Virus record (IMG/VR): IMGVR_UViG_3300037226_000114
Coordinates: 1-42,969 of that record
Reading direction: 5' to 3' (one strand)
Source of the DNA: a virus
Length of the DNA stretch: 42,969 nt
Part shown: positions 7,080-15,559 of the stretch, in pieces
How the letters are laid out: each line of letters begins with the position of its first letter
Position numbering within the stretch: position 1 is the stretch's first letter
Translations under genes and position numbers: made by a program
The notes under the pieces: model-generated
What the model was told of the DNA's origin: nothing
Seen by the model: the letters and a program-made list of their open reading frames with translations, nothing else
The model's database searches: none

Positions 7080-7521
7080 CACCGTGACGCGATTACCCTA
7101 CGAATTCGCCGGCGGCGAACGCCAGCGCCCAGTCTGCACCGTCTGCGGCCGCAAGCGGTGCGGCGAGCACAAGAACAAGTGCCACACGTGCCACGATAAA
7201 GCATGGCGGCTCAAGTTCCCGGCCCACCATCTGTGGAACAATCTCAAGAAATCAGCGCGGCGGCGCGGCTACGAGTTCACGATCCGCAAGACATGGTTCG
7301 CAGAGTGGTGCCAGCGCACCTGCTTTGTCGAGACGTGCGGCCGGACGAAGGGCTGCGCATCGATCGACCGCATTGAACCGTGGCGCGGGTACCACGAGGA
7401 CAACATCCAGATTCTCGAAGTGGGGGCGAACTCGGCGAAGGGCCAGAACCCGCCGCCGATCAACTACGACGAGACCCCATACGCCCCAGGCGAACACCCC
7501 TTTCATTGCGATGATTATTGA
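7060..7521 (+). CDS. Zinc-ribbon / HNH-like endonuclease
   Basis: 153 residues from ATG 7060, with a GAGG-type ribosome site just upstream. A GTG at 7084 is an alternative. An N-terminal zinc ribbon (Cys26, Cys29, Cys41, Cys44) precedes a basic helical region. SIDRIEPWRGYHEDNIQILEVG (101-122) then matches the S-I-D-R-I-x-x-x-x-G-Y-x-x-D-N pattern of HNH/GIY-type phage endonucleases, with Asn124 following. The usual first catalytic His is not obvious, so it may be a divergent or inactive HNH. It overlaps genes on both sides, which argues for a resident protein rather than a recently inserted homing enzyme. Confidence 0.6.
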   Translation: MRPSTCNTVTRLPYEFAGGERQRPVCTVCGRKRCGEHKNKCHTCHDKAWRLKFPAHHLWNNLKKSARRRGYEFTIRKTWFAEWCQRTCFVETCGRTKGCASIDRIEPWRGYHEDNIQILEVGANSAKGQNPPPINYDETPYAPGEHPFHCDDY

Positions 7522-8005
7522 AGCCTTTATCGACTGCCATCCGCCAACACGGACGGCGCAGCAGAAGGGCGCGCGGATACTCAAGACCGCGCGGAAGAAA
7601 CCCGTCATCCGGTTTTTCACCAAGGCCGAGGTGAAGGCCGCTGAAGAATATCTGATGCAGCACTTCCGCCGCACGGTGCCGCCGGCGCCGATGCACGGCC
7701 CGTTGAAGCTGACCGTGACGTGGAGCTGGAACTGGTTCCAATACGAACTGCCGAAGCGCAAGGCCGGAGAATTGCCGGTTTGGGTACCATCGATTCTCGA
7801 CCCGGATTTCGACAACATCTCAAAGCTGTTTTGCGACGTGCTGACGAAGCTCGGCTATTGGCAGGACGACGCCCACGTGAGCTGCGCGATGATCCGCAAG
7901 GGCCGCGGCGACCGGCCCGGGATTCATCTCCGGCTTGAACCTTACGACAAGGCCGAGTGGTACACGCCGCCGGAAGGCGCGCCCGTGGCGGAGGTCGAAC
8001 TATGA
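7511..8005 (+). CDS. rusA: RusA-type Holliday junction resolvase
   Basis: 164 residues from the ATG at 7511, overlapping the previous gene by 11 bp. The RusA signature is clear: DPDFDNISKLFCDVLTKLGY at 97-116 with Asp99, Asp101, Asn102, Lys105 and Asp109, then WQDDAHV with Asp119/Asp120. Acidic residues in these positions bind magnesium in RusA, which resolves four-way DNA junctions as a dimer. The protein is longer than E. coli RusA because of an N-terminal basic extension and an acidic tail. It ends in an ATGA overlap. Likely role: resolving branched DNA before packaging or during recombination. Confidence 0.88.
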   Translation: MIIEAFIDCHPPTRTAQQKGARILKTARKKPVIRFFTKAEVKAAEEYLMQHFRRTVPPAPMHGPLKLTVTWSWNWFQYELPKRKAGELPVWVPSILDPDFDNISKLFCDVLTKLGYWQDDAHVSCAMIRKGRGDRPGIHLRLEPYDKAEWYTPPEGAPVAEVEL

Positions 8006-8292
8006 GCCAAGTGATGCTCCAGTTTACGGTGCGGAATCCGCGCAACGGCGACGAGTTCACCTTCCTCGGCCAGGGCGAGCATGTGAAAGAGGCGTTCGAC
8101 GAGGGCTTCAAGAATTGCGGCACGATGTTTCACGCCAATTCGAGCGGCAAGGTCTGGCCCGAACAGGGCATCGCGCTGGTCACGAAGGACGGCTACCTGC
8201 CCAACGGGACGATCAAGATATTCGAAAAACGGATGCAGGAGAGCGCGGACCATTCCGCGGACAAACCCACTGAGGAAGCGATCGACCTATGA
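8002..8292 (+). CDS. Hypothetical protein between rusA and helicase
   Basis: 96 residues from ATG 8002, with 4-bp ATGA overlaps at both ends (rusA upstream, helicase downstream). A beta-rich N-terminal half (QFTVRNPRNGDEFTFLGQG) is followed by short helices and an acidic tail. No known motif. Tight translational coupling implies a role linked to replication or recombination. Confidence 0.65.
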   Translation: MSQVMLQFTVRNPRNGDEFTFLGQGEHVKEAFDEGFKNCGTMFHANSSGKVWPEQGIALVTKDGYLPNGTIKIFEKRMQESADHSADKPTEEAIDL

Positions 8293-9956
8293 CGACGTTC
8301 GATCTCGCCCCAGAATTGTTGTCGTCCCCCGACTTTCTCGAAGTGGGGGGCGTGCGCCCTTACCAGCGCGACATGCTCGTGTCGGTGAGCGACGGGTGGA
8401 TGGACGAGTATTGCCGCACGCAGCTGATCGTGGCGGCGACGGGCACGGGCAAGACGATCGTCATGGGCGGTCTGGCCCGGACGTTCGTGAAAAGCGGCCA
8501 GCGGGCGCTGATGCTGGCGCACACCGACGAGCTGATCTCGCAGGCGCAGGACAAGTTTTCGCGGCTGACCGGGATGCCGGCGGCACGGGAGAAGGCCGCA
8601 GACCATGCATCGCTCAACGACAACGTGGTGGTGGGCTCCGTACAAACGATGCGCGGACTGGAGCGATTGCAGAGCTGGCCGCGCGATCACTTCGGGCTGG
8701 TGATGGTGGACGAGGCGCACCGGACGTTGGCGAAAAGCTATATGGAGGTGCTCAACCATTTCGAGAGCGCCCGCGTCGTGGGCGTGACGGCGACCGCCGA
8801 CCGCGGCGACAAGCGCGAGCTGGGTCAGTTCTACGAGCGGCTGGCCTACGACTACCCGATGGTCAAGGCCTGCCACGACGGCTGGCTTGTGCGGCCGGTG
8901 GTGCAGACCTTGCCGCTGCAAATCGACCTGAACGCGAACGGCGCGGAGAAAATCAAGATCAAGCGCGGGATGGACGGCGCGCCGGATCTCGACATGACCG
9001 AAGTAAGTCACCGTATCGAGCCGTTCCTCGGCGATCTGGCGGCCGCCATCTGGCAGCACGCGAAGGACCGGCGCATTCTCGGCTTTGCGCCCAGTATCGA
9101 CATCGCGCAGAAGATGACGCTGGCCTGTCGGAAGGCCGGGTTTACATCCGTCGATTGGGTCGCTGGAGAGGACCGCGACCGGCATCGGAAGATTGCCGAG
9201 TACAAGCAGGGCAAGATCCGCGTGCTGTGGAATGCGATGCTACTTACGGAAGGCTTCGACCACGACGAGATCGACTGCATGGTTCCACTGCGGCCGACTC
9301 TGATTCGCGCTCTTTACGTGCAGATGGTCGGGCGCGGGACGCGGCCGCTCTCGTCGATTGTTCCGGCCCTCAATGCCGCGACCGATGCGGAGGAACGCAA
9401 CCGGCTGATCCGGCAATCGGCGAAGCCGCACGTGCTGTTGCTCGATCCGCTGTGGCTGTTCGAGCAGCACGATCTGACGACGCCGGCGTCGCTCGTCTCG
9501 AAGAACATCGACGAGCAGCAAGCGATGAAGGGCAAGGAAGGCGATCTCCTGCAAATTCAGGAGGAGTGCTCGCGGAATCTGATGGAGACGCTGCGCAAGA
9601 AGATCCTTGCGAATGCCAACAAGCGCGCGGCGCGGATCGACCCGTTCACATTCGGCGTAGTGATGGGTGATGAGGAGCTGGCGACCTACCAACCGGAAAC
9701 GCTGTGGGACGCCCGCCAGCCCACGCTGGAGCAGCTGCAGGTGCTCGTGGACAATGGCATCGAGGCCGAGCAGGTGAAGTGGCGAGGGCAGGCGGCGCGC
9801 ATCCTCAAGATTATCGACGAGCGGCGCGAGCGCGGGCTGTGCTCCATCCGGCTGATGAACTGGCTGCGGCGCCACGACATTGAGGCGGCCCTGATGACGC
9901 ATGAGCAGGCGACGAAACATCAACGGCGGCTGTTCGCCACGGGGTTTCGCGGATGA
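8289..9956 (+). CDS. SF2 DEAD/DEAH-box helicase
   Basis: 555 residues. Walker A ATGTGKT (50-56), motif II DEAH (141-144), motif III-like TATA (167-170), and motif VI QMVGRGTR (345-352) mark a superfamily 2 helicase of the UvsW/RecG-like phage group. The N-terminal VRPYQRDML is the expected Q-like motif. The last ~180 residues are helical and charged, probably a DNA- or partner-binding domain. Such enzymes unwind or anneal branched DNA using ATP. It starts and ends in ATGA overlaps, between rusA and the replicative ATPase, so fork processing together with RusA is a sensible model. Confidence 0.9.
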   Translation: MTTFDLAPELLSSPDFLEVGGVRPYQRDMLVSVSDGWMDEYCRTQLIVAATGTGKTIVMGGLARTFVKSGQRALMLAHTDELISQAQDKFSRLTGMPAAREKAADHASLNDNVVVGSVQTMRGLERLQSWPRDHFGLVMVDEAHRTLAKSYMEVLNHFESARVVGVTATADRGDKRELGQFYERLAYDYPMVKACHDGWLVRPVVQTLPLQIDLNANGAEKIKIKRGMDGAPDLDMTEVSHRIEPFLGDLAAAIWQHAKDRRILGFAPSIDIAQKMTLACRKAGFTSVDWVAGEDRDRHRKIAEYKQGKIRVLWNAMLLTEGFDHDEIDCMVPLRPTLIRALYVQMVGRGTRPLSSIVPALNAATDAEERNRLIRQSAKPHVLLLDPLWLFEQHDLTTPASLVSKNIDEQQAMKGKEGDLLQIQEECSRNLMETLRKKILANANKRAARIDPFTFGVVMGDEELATYQPETLWDARQPTLEQLQVLVDNGIEAEQVKWRGQAARILKIIDERRERGLCSIRLMNWLRRHDIEAALMTHEQATKHQRRLFATGFRG

Positions 9957-11629
9957 GTAGCTTCGACATTGAAGATGACTTTGCCCCGCGCCGGCGGCCC
10001 ACAAGTCGCCCCGCAAGTGACCCCGCAAGTCCCTTCGGCCGCACGCTGCCGCATTCGGCCGAGGCGGAGGAGTATCTGCTGTCGTGCTGCCTGCTCGACG
10101 GGTCGGATACGATGGATCGTTGCAGTGAGGCGAAGGTGGCGCCGGCGGTCTTTTACGTGCCGTACAACCGCACGATCTACGAGAAGCTGCTGGAGATCCA
10201 CCAGTCAGGCCGCCCGGTCGATCTGGCGGTGCTAGCGGAGGAGCTGAAGACGCAGCGGCTTCTAGACGGCGTGGGCGGCTACGCCTACCTCACCCAGATT
10301 AGCAGCCGAGTGCCGACCACGGCGCAGGCGCAGTATTTTATCGACAAGCTGCGCGAGCTGGCGTTGCTGCGCGAACTCATCAAGGCGTCAACCGGGGTGG
10401 TGGAAGAGTGCTTCAATTACACCGGGGGCATCGAGGAGTTTGTCGCCACGCGGCGGGAGCTGATGGACGGTATTTTTGATGGCGTGGTGGGGGCGCAGGC
10501 GCTCGCCGCCTCCTGCAAGTTCGACCCCAAGGCCAAGATCGTGGACGAGCGGATTGTGTACTGGCTGGGCGAGACGCTGCTCTGCACGGCGGGCAACCTG
10601 ACGAACCTGACAGCGCAGACGGGCGTGGGCAAGTCGGCCGTGGTCGAGGCGATGATCGCGGCGACCATGCGGCATCCCAAGGACACGCTCGCGGACTGCC
10701 TCGGATTCCGGGCGAACAACGAGCGGGGCATGGCCGTGCTGCACTTCGACACGGAGCAAAGCCCGAGCCATTACCAGCGATTATTGCACCGCGCGCTGCG
10801 GCGATCCGGAGCAAACAAGTTTCCCGACTGGTTCGCGAGCTACCACCTCACCGGCAAGAGTTCGCTGGATTGCCGCGAGCTGGTTCGGGCGATGGTGCGC
10901 AAAGCCGCCCGGCAGCACGGCGGGATCTATGCCATCTTCATTGACGGTTGGGGCGACCTTTGTCTCGACCCGAACGATTCGCAGGAGGCGTTCCCCTTCG
11001 TCACGGAGATGCACGCGATGGCGATCAAGTTCGATTGCCCCATCATCGGCGTGCTGCACCTGAATCCGGGGATGGAGGCCAAATCGCGCGGGCATCTCGG
11101 CAGCCAGCTCGAGCGCAAATGCGAAACGGTGCTCAAGCTGGAGATGGACGAGGACATGATTACGGCGGTGTACTCCACGAAGAAGCGGGGCAAGCCCATC
11201 CCAAAGCACGACGGCCCGCGATTTGCGTGGAGCACGGAGCACGAGATGCACCGCACGGTGGGCGACTGGCAAGCGATGGCGGCCGCGTCGCGAGCAGAGA
11301 AGAAAGCGGCCAAGAAGGAAAAGAACCCCGGGGCTTTCGACGAGAAGTTTTCGCGCGAGGAACAGGTGGGCTTTTACCCTGCGAGCACGGAGCAGCCGGC
11401 GAATCGGGCCGTGATCTTTCGGCGGGCGCAAGAGGCGACGCACATTTCAACGGCGTCGCTGGACCGACTGCGGCGGGAATTTCTGGCCAACGGCTGGACC
11501 AACTTGAGCAATGGGCAATACCGCCGCACAGCAGACGGCGACCTGTGGGCCCAGCGCCGGCCCAAGCCAGAGCCCAAGGACGATCTACCGCTCGATCCTG
11601 ATAGGGCGGATACGCCAGTAGAATTTTAA
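9953..11629 (+). CDS. Replicative helicase-like protein: DnaB N-domain plus RepA-type ATPase
   Basis: 558 residues with two parts. Residues ~32-180 match the DnaB N-terminal domain (PHSAEAEEYLLSCCLL; FYVPYNRTIYEKLLEI; VGGYAYLTQI). From ~200 a RecA-fold ATPase follows, with Walker A QTGVGKSA (222-229), a FDTEQS segment (265-270) and Walker B IFIDGWGD (328-335). The sequence around GVLHLNPG and KSRGHLGSQLERKCE resembles RepA/AAA_25 ATPases more than true DnaB. The C-terminal ~150 residues may contain a winged helix. It probably loads or drives replication fork unwinding. No primase motif is seen, so priming may depend on the host. Confidence 0.85.
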   Translation: MSSFDIEDDFAPRRRPTSRPASDPASPFGRTLPHSAEAEEYLLSCCLLDGSDTMDRCSEAKVAPAVFYVPYNRTIYEKLLEIHQSGRPVDLAVLAEELKTQRLLDGVGGYAYLTQISSRVPTTAQAQYFIDKLRELALLRELIKASTGVVEECFNYTGGIEEFVATRRELMDGIFDGVVGAQALAASCKFDPKAKIVDERIVYWLGETLLCTAGNLTNLTAQTGVGKSAVVEAMIAATMRHPKDTLADCLGFRANNERGMAVLHFDTEQSPSHYQRLLHRALRRSGANKFPDWFASYHLTGKSSLDCRELVRAMVRKAARQHGGIYAIFIDGWGDLCLDPNDSQEAFPFVTEMHAMAIKFDCPIIGVLHLNPGMEAKSRGHLGSQLERKCETVLKLEMDEDMITAVYSTKKRGKPIPKHDGPRFAWSTEHEMHRTVGDWQAMAAASRAEKKAAKKEKNPGAFDEKFSREEQVGFYPASTEQPANRAVIFRRAQEATHISTASLDRLRREFLANGWTNLSNGQYRRTADGDLWAQRRPKPEPKDDLPLDPDRADTPVEF

Positions 11630-11641
11630 CCATCAACCACC

Positions 11642-12139
11642 ATGCCATCACTAAACAAAGTTATGCTGATGGGGAATCTGACGCGCGCCCCGGAACTGCG
11701 CGTCACACCGAAGGGTACCGCCATCTGCCAGTTCGGCTTGGCGATCAACCGCACGTACAAAACTGGGGAAGGCGAACAACGCGAGGAGGTCGTCTTCGTC
11801 GACGTCGAAGCCTGGGGCAAACAGGGCGAGACGATCGCGAAGTACCTGGACAAAGGGAAGCCGCTCTTTGTCGAAGGGCGCCTGCAGCTCGACCAGTGGG
11901 AAGATAAGTCCACCGGGCAGAAGCGCAGCCGGCTGAAGGTCGTGCTGGAGCAATTCCAGTTCATCGGGACCAAGGACGACGCGCCGCGCAGCGATGCGCC
12001 CGCTGGCAGCCAGGATCTCCCTTTGTCGACGGAACGGACGCCGCCGCCGCGCCAAACCGCACCGCGCCAGGCCGCTCCGCCGCCGCGCTCCGCGCCCGCG
12101 CCCAAGCAGGAAAATCTGGATGAAGACGTCCCATTTTAG
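11642..12139 (+). CDS. ssb: Single-stranded DNA-binding protein
   Basis: 165 residues. Residues 1-~113 form a typical OB fold (MPSLNKVMLMGNLTRAPELR; INRTYKTGEG; DVEAWGKQGETIAKYL; GKPLFVEGRL). A disordered Pro/Gln/Arg/Ala linker and the acidic tip DEDVPF follow. The tip is the standard docking site for partner proteins in bacterial SSBs, so this phage SSB can probably recruit host or phage repair factors. It should coat ssDNA at the fork as a tetramer. It follows the helicase gene with a 12-bp gap and no strong ribosome site. Confidence 0.95.
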   Translation: MPSLNKVMLMGNLTRAPELRVTPKGTAICQFGLAINRTYKTGEGEQREEVVFVDVEAWGKQGETIAKYLDKGKPLFVEGRLQLDQWEDKSTGQKRSRLKVVLEQFQFIGTKDDAPRSDAPAGSQDLPLSTERTPPPRQTAPRQAAPPPRSAPAPKQENLDEDVPF

Positions 12140-12140
12140 C

Positions 12141-12155
12141 GTTTAAGCGTTAAAC
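12141..12155. promoter_or_regulatory. Dyad GTTTAA-GCG-TTAAAC before a start codon
   Basis: Perfect 6-bp inverted repeat with a 3-nt centre, beginning just after the ssb stop and ending 3 nt before the ATG at 12159. No Shine-Dalgarno is present there. Candidate operator or small hairpin. Confidence 0.4.
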
Positions 12156-12158
12156 ACT

Positions 12159-12485
12159 ATGAACTCACCTCCGAAGCTCACGAAGGCGGAGCAAATCGCC
12201 TCACTCGAAAAGCAACTGCAGGACGCCAAGCTCGAACTGGCAGCCTTGTCTGTGCAACTGGATGCCGCCAACGCGGCCGTGGCAGGATACCGCCGGTCGG
12301 AAGCGCAGCATCTCAATGAGGTCCGCGAACAGGCCAGCGTGCTTGCCGCAGCCCGGGCGGCCCTGCTGCCCTTCAAGGTCGGCACCGACAAGTGGGATGG
12401 ATGGCCACCGGACGACATTTGCGCCGTCAAGCCCATCACATTCGGCGACATTCGCCGGGCGCGGGAGGCGGTGGCGAAGCTATGA
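12159..12485 (+). CDS. Small coiled-coil protein
   Basis: 108 residues. Residues ~8-65 are a strongly predicted coiled coil (KAEQIASLEKQLQDAKLEL and onward). The C-terminal 40 residues hold WPPDDICAV and a helical end. No enzymatic motif. It ends in an ATGA overlap with the next gene. Likely an oligomeric accessory protein. The function is not visible. Confidence 0.65.
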   Translation: MNSPPKLTKAEQIASLEKQLQDAKLELAALSVQLDAANAAVAGYRRSEAQHLNEVREQASVLAAARAALLPFKVGTDKWDGWPPDDICAVKPITFGDIRRAREAVAKL

Positions 12486-12871
12486 AGACCGTACCCATTG
12501 GGATCTATCCCCTCGGTCCGATGCGAATCCGACTGGAATTCACGGCCGACTATGGTGGGTCGTTCTCCAACTTCGGCGACAAACCAACGCAATTGCCGCT
12601 GATTCAGGTCGGGTTTGGCGATGGGAGCTGGGATACCGTCGTCGCGACGCTCCTCCACGAAGCGTTCGAGTGTGCGGCCATGCACACGCGATGCCGCTTT
12701 GCGCCAGCCCCTGACTTCGCGTACGAGACAAGCGGCTATACCTTCATCATGCAGCACGCCGAGTTTTCCGAAGTAGCGGCGCGCGCAGGCCAGTTCATCG
12801 CCCGATCGCTGCCTGACCTGGCGACGGAATACAACCGCTGGGCGAAACGATCAAAGAGGCGAAAGGGTTGA
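12482..12871 (+). CDS. Hypothetical protein with HEAFE motif
   Basis: 129 residues from ATG 12482 (ATGA overlap). A beta-rich N-terminal half leads to TLLHEAFECAAMHTRC (61-76), then YTFIMQHAEFSEVAARAGQF. The HEAFE turn resembles the metal-binding helix of small phage metalloprotein-like families, but a full HExxH is absent, so peptidase activity is not claimed. A second, unrelated-length protein here (16910-17296) also has an IHELVE helix. The C-terminus is very basic (RWAKRSKRRKG), suggesting nucleic-acid contact. Family not recognised. Confidence 0.6.
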   Translation: MKTVPIGIYPLGPMRIRLEFTADYGGSFSNFGDKPTQLPLIQVGFGDGSWDTVVATLLHEAFECAAMHTRCRFAPAPDFAYETSGYTFIMQHAEFSEVAARAGQFIARSLPDLATEYNRWAKRSKRRKG

Positions 12872-12893
12872 CGCAGGCAGCACCGAACGACTA

Positions 12894-12907
12894 CTGATAA
12901 CTGCTGA
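12894..12907 (-). repeat. Inverted copy of the 6736 motif
   Basis: CTGATAACTGCTGA is the exact reverse complement of TCAGCAGTTATCAG at 6736-6749. It fills most of the 35-bp gap before the candidate small terminase gene and its last base is the A of that gene's ATG. Confidence 0.35.
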
Positions 12908-13650
12908 TGATCACCCACCGCGAAGCCGCAACGATCCATGAGGCCATGACGAAATGTCAGGGAGACCGGCCTACCGTCGCGGCCCAGCTCGGCATGACCG
13001 AGGATGACTTGGCGGCCAAACTCCGATCCAACCGGGATCTCGCGGCGATGTGGATCAAGGCGCGCGGCCCGGTCGCGACGGAGGACGCCTACCATCGCGA
13101 GCGGCCCACCAGCTTTGACCTGGTGGATCCGGTGGATCTCGGCGTGCCAGCGCGCGACGCAAAGATTGCCGATGCCATCATGAAGCAGGAGGTGGCGCTG
13201 GGCAAAGTCGATTGGGAAGGCATGGGCATTACCGACGACAAGACCCTCAGCCTGATGCGCCAGTTCGAGCAGGGGGTGGGCAAGGGCGTGCTGCGGCTGA
13301 TGGACACGATGCAGGGCGGCATGGCGTTCTGCTTCGCGCGCGTGAGCCGGCAGTTCGCTGACGTCGCGGACGAGCTCGACCGCGTGGAGGATGCTCGCGC
13401 GAAAGGGCATCTGCACGATGACCAGGGCAAGGCGGTCGATGACAACCGGGTGATGCAGCTGCACGTCCGGTTCATGGACCTGGCGCGGCTGATGCGGACG
13501 TTCAACGGCGAGGTCACGAATGCGGCGCACACGCGCCTACTGATCGCGGACCGGGCCAAGAAGATGCAGAATGCCAGCGCGCGGCTGCGGAAAGCGGCCT
13601 GGCTGGACGACAAGGGAACCAAAAATGTCACCCCACCCAAGCCACGTTGA
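12907..13650 (+). CDS. Candidate small terminase subunit
   Basis: 247 residues. Residues ~5-50 look like a helix-turn-helix (REAATIHEAMTKCQGDRPTVAAQLGMTEDDLAAKLRSN), followed by a mostly helical body and a basic C-terminus (KKMQNASARLRKAAW). DNA-binding N-terminus, helical oligomerisation core and position just upstream of the large terminase gene fit TerS, which recognises the packaging site. The assignment rests on gene order and shape, not on a recognised family match. Its 3' end overlaps the next small gene by 26 bp. Confidence 0.55.
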   Translation: MITHREAATIHEAMTKCQGDRPTVAAQLGMTEDDLAAKLRSNRDLAAMWIKARGPVATEDAYHRERPTSFDLVDPVDLGVPARDAKIADAIMKQEVALGKVDWEGMGITDDKTLSLMRQFEQGVGKGVLRLMDTMQGGMAFCFARVSRQFADVADELDRVEDARAKGHLHDDQGKAVDDNRVMQLHVRFMDLARLMRTFNGEVTNAAHTRLLIADRAKKMQNASARLRKAAWLDDKGTKNVTPPKPR

Positions 13651-13837
13651 CAATCTGATCGACCGATTGGCAAAGAATCCGCGGGGCTTTTTTGCCGCCT
13701 GGGCCGTGATCGGCATACCGGCCGACAAGCCCAGCCAGGGCGTGCATGTCTCCTCCTGCCCGGAGGCCATGCGCGAGGCGTTGGATGACCAGATCCTGGC
13801 GATGGCGGCGGAGATCGTAAAGCGGAGGGGGCAATGA
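13625..13837 (+). CDS. Small hypothetical protein between terminase genes
   Basis: 70 residues from ATG 13625, overlapping the 3' end of the preceding gene by 26 bp and the large terminase start by 4 bp (ATGA). Contains NPRGFFAAWAVIGIPADKPSQG and an acidic helix. No motif recognised. Double overlap implies translational coupling to packaging genes. Confidence 0.6.
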   Translation: MSPHPSHVDNLIDRLAKNPRGFFAAWAVIGIPADKPSQGVHVSSCPEAMREALDDQILAMAAEIVKRRGQ

Positions 13838-15528
13838 GCCGCCGCCCGCCCCGCAACCAGGAGATCATCGACCTGCTTGCGGCCGAGCTGCCGGTTGACG
13901 ATGACTACACCAAGCCGCAGCCCGGAGATCCGGCGCCCGTAGTCGAGGACTGGGAGCCCCCGCTGGGCCCCGTGGGGCGCGAGGTGTTCTATTGCGACAA
14001 GAAGTTCATGCTGCTGCACGGCGAGCGGTTTACCGGCAAGACGTTCGCCGGCCTGCACCGGGTCATCAAGAGCCTCTATGACAGTCCATCCGCCGCCGCC
14101 GCCTGCCTCTGCACTCTGACGAAATCTCAGGCGATCTTGGGCGGACTGTGGACAAAATTTCAGCTTTGCCTGCGCATCTGGCAGGACGGGTTCCTCAATC
14201 CGGCGGATGGCAAGTGGTATCCGGGTTTGGGTCTGGAGGGCGCCGGCAAGGATGGGGTGTTCAAGTTCATGGCGGACGATGCCCGCAACCGCTACGTGTG
14301 GGTCAAAAACTGCCAGGGCGAGTACAACATGGCGTTCCTGCGTTCCATGATCCACGGCGAGCAGATCCAGGAGCGGATCAAGTCGATGGAGTTTACGAGT
14401 TTCCTCTTCGACGAGCTCGCGGACACGGACAACGAGGATTACTTCACCAAGCCGATCCAGCAGCTGCACCGCATCCCCAATGTGAAGCCGCAGCAGTACA
14501 TCGGCTGTTGCAACCCGCCGCCAGAAGCCGAGGACCATTGGACGCACAAGCGGTTCTTCGTCGGGTTCGACAACCCGGAGGACCGGAAACCCAAGAGCCG
14601 GGCCGATTACGGCGTGTTCCACGTGCCGATCTCCGACAACCTTTTCGTCTCGGAGGAGCAGAAGAAGGAGTATCTCGGCAATGTGATGGAGGAGGTCCGC
14701 GTCGATCCGACCGCCTACGACCGGCTGATCCTGGGCAAGTGGGTCAAACGGCCCACGGGCAAGGGCCTGTTCGCCTCGTATTTTCGCCGGCAGATCCATG
14801 TGCGCGGAGACATGCAGAAGAAGCAGTTCATCATCCCTCGCGGCAATGTCATCGATACCGGGTATGACGTGGGCTCGGCCAACACGGCGATCTCGTTCCT
14901 CGAAAGGCTGCAGACGCAGAGCGGCGAGGGCTGGTCGATCTTCGACGAACTCGCACTGGTCGACGAGTACGTGCCGATCCCACAGGTGGCTCCGAAGCTG
15001 TTGGAGCGGATGAATTATTGGGCCGGACGGACCGGACGGCCGCTATTCTTCAATCACATCTCCGACGAAGGCAGTTTCAACCAAAAGCGCGGCGACGGCA
15101 CCTACGATGCTCGCAAGCTCGAGCAGTCGGTGGCGAAGGAGTTGAACGAGAATTTTGCCCGCTATCCGCACCTCAAGCATCTCGCGGTCGAGTGGGAAGA
15201 CGAGGAGATGACGAAGCCCACCAAGTTCCGGGGGATGCGCCTGCGGCCGTGCCCGAAGCCGAAGGGCAGCGTGGCGGCCCGCGGCAAGATGACGATCTCC
15301 TTCCTCCAGGGGCAGCTGCTCGTGGTGTCAGCGCGCTGCGTCAAGACGATCGAAATGTTCGAGAACCTGCCGGAAGATCCGGACCATCCATTCCAGCCGC
15401 CCACGGAGTCGCGCTTCAAGCACCCGTGGGACGCGGCAAGCTACGTGATGTACTACTACGAGATGGGCGGCCGGACGCGGGTAGCGGACGCCGCGCCACA
15501 GACGAATCTTATTGAACTCAACCCGTAA
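13834..15528 (+). CDS. terL: Large terminase subunit (ATPase-nuclease)
   Basis: 564 residues. Walker A GERFTGKT (63-70), Walker B FLFDE (190-194) and a C-terminal RNase H-like nuclease with Asp345 (TGYDVGSANTA), a central acidic pair near IFDELAL (369-375) and a late Asp in HPWDAASY (near residue 530). The N-terminal ATPase pumps DNA into the prohead and the nuclease cuts concatemers. Length is normal. A good GGAGGGGG ribosome site precedes the ATG. Gene order TerS-like, TerL, then portal supports the call. The stop codon lies inside the left arm of the first late dyad. Confidence 0.93.
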   Translation: MSRRPPRNQEIIDLLAAELPVDDDYTKPQPGDPAPVVEDWEPPLGPVGREVFYCDKKFMLLHGERFTGKTFAGLHRVIKSLYDSPSAAAACLCTLTKSQAILGGLWTKFQLCLRIWQDGFLNPADGKWYPGLGLEGAGKDGVFKFMADDARNRYVWVKNCQGEYNMAFLRSMIHGEQIQERIKSMEFTSFLFDELADTDNEDYFTKPIQQLHRIPNVKPQQYIGCCNPPPEAEDHWTHKRFFVGFDNPEDRKPKSRADYGVFHVPISDNLFVSEEQKKEYLGNVMEEVRVDPTAYDRLILGKWVKRPTGKGLFASYFRRQIHVRGDMQKKQFIIPRGNVIDTGYDVGSANTAISFLERLQTQSGEGWSIFDELALVDEYVPIPQVAPKLLERMNYWAGRTGRPLFFNHISDEGSFNQKRGDGTYDARKLEQSVAKELNENFARYPHLKHLAVEWEDEEMTKPTKFRGMRLRPCPKPKGSVAARGKMTISFLQGQLLVVSARCVKTIEMFENLPEDPDHPFQPPTESRFKHPWDAASYVMYYYEMGGRTRVADAAPQTNLIELNP

Positions 15529-15546
15529 GGGCGTATTAGCCCTTAC
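15525..15546. promoter_or_regulatory. Late dyad copy 1
   Basis: GTAAGGGC (15525-15532), six-base centre GTATTA, GCCCTTAC (15539-15546): a perfect 8-6-8 inverted repeat of 22 bp. It overlaps the terL stop and lies 13 nt before the ATG at 15560, which has no Shine-Dalgarno. One of five related copies. Operator, promoter element or translational hairpin. Confidence 0.7.
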
Positions 15547-15559
15547 AACTCCTTCAATC

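Noticed and set aside
12482-12871. Metallopeptidase assignment for the HEAFE protein
   Set aside because: The motif lacks the second His of HExxH and no third ligand pattern is visible.
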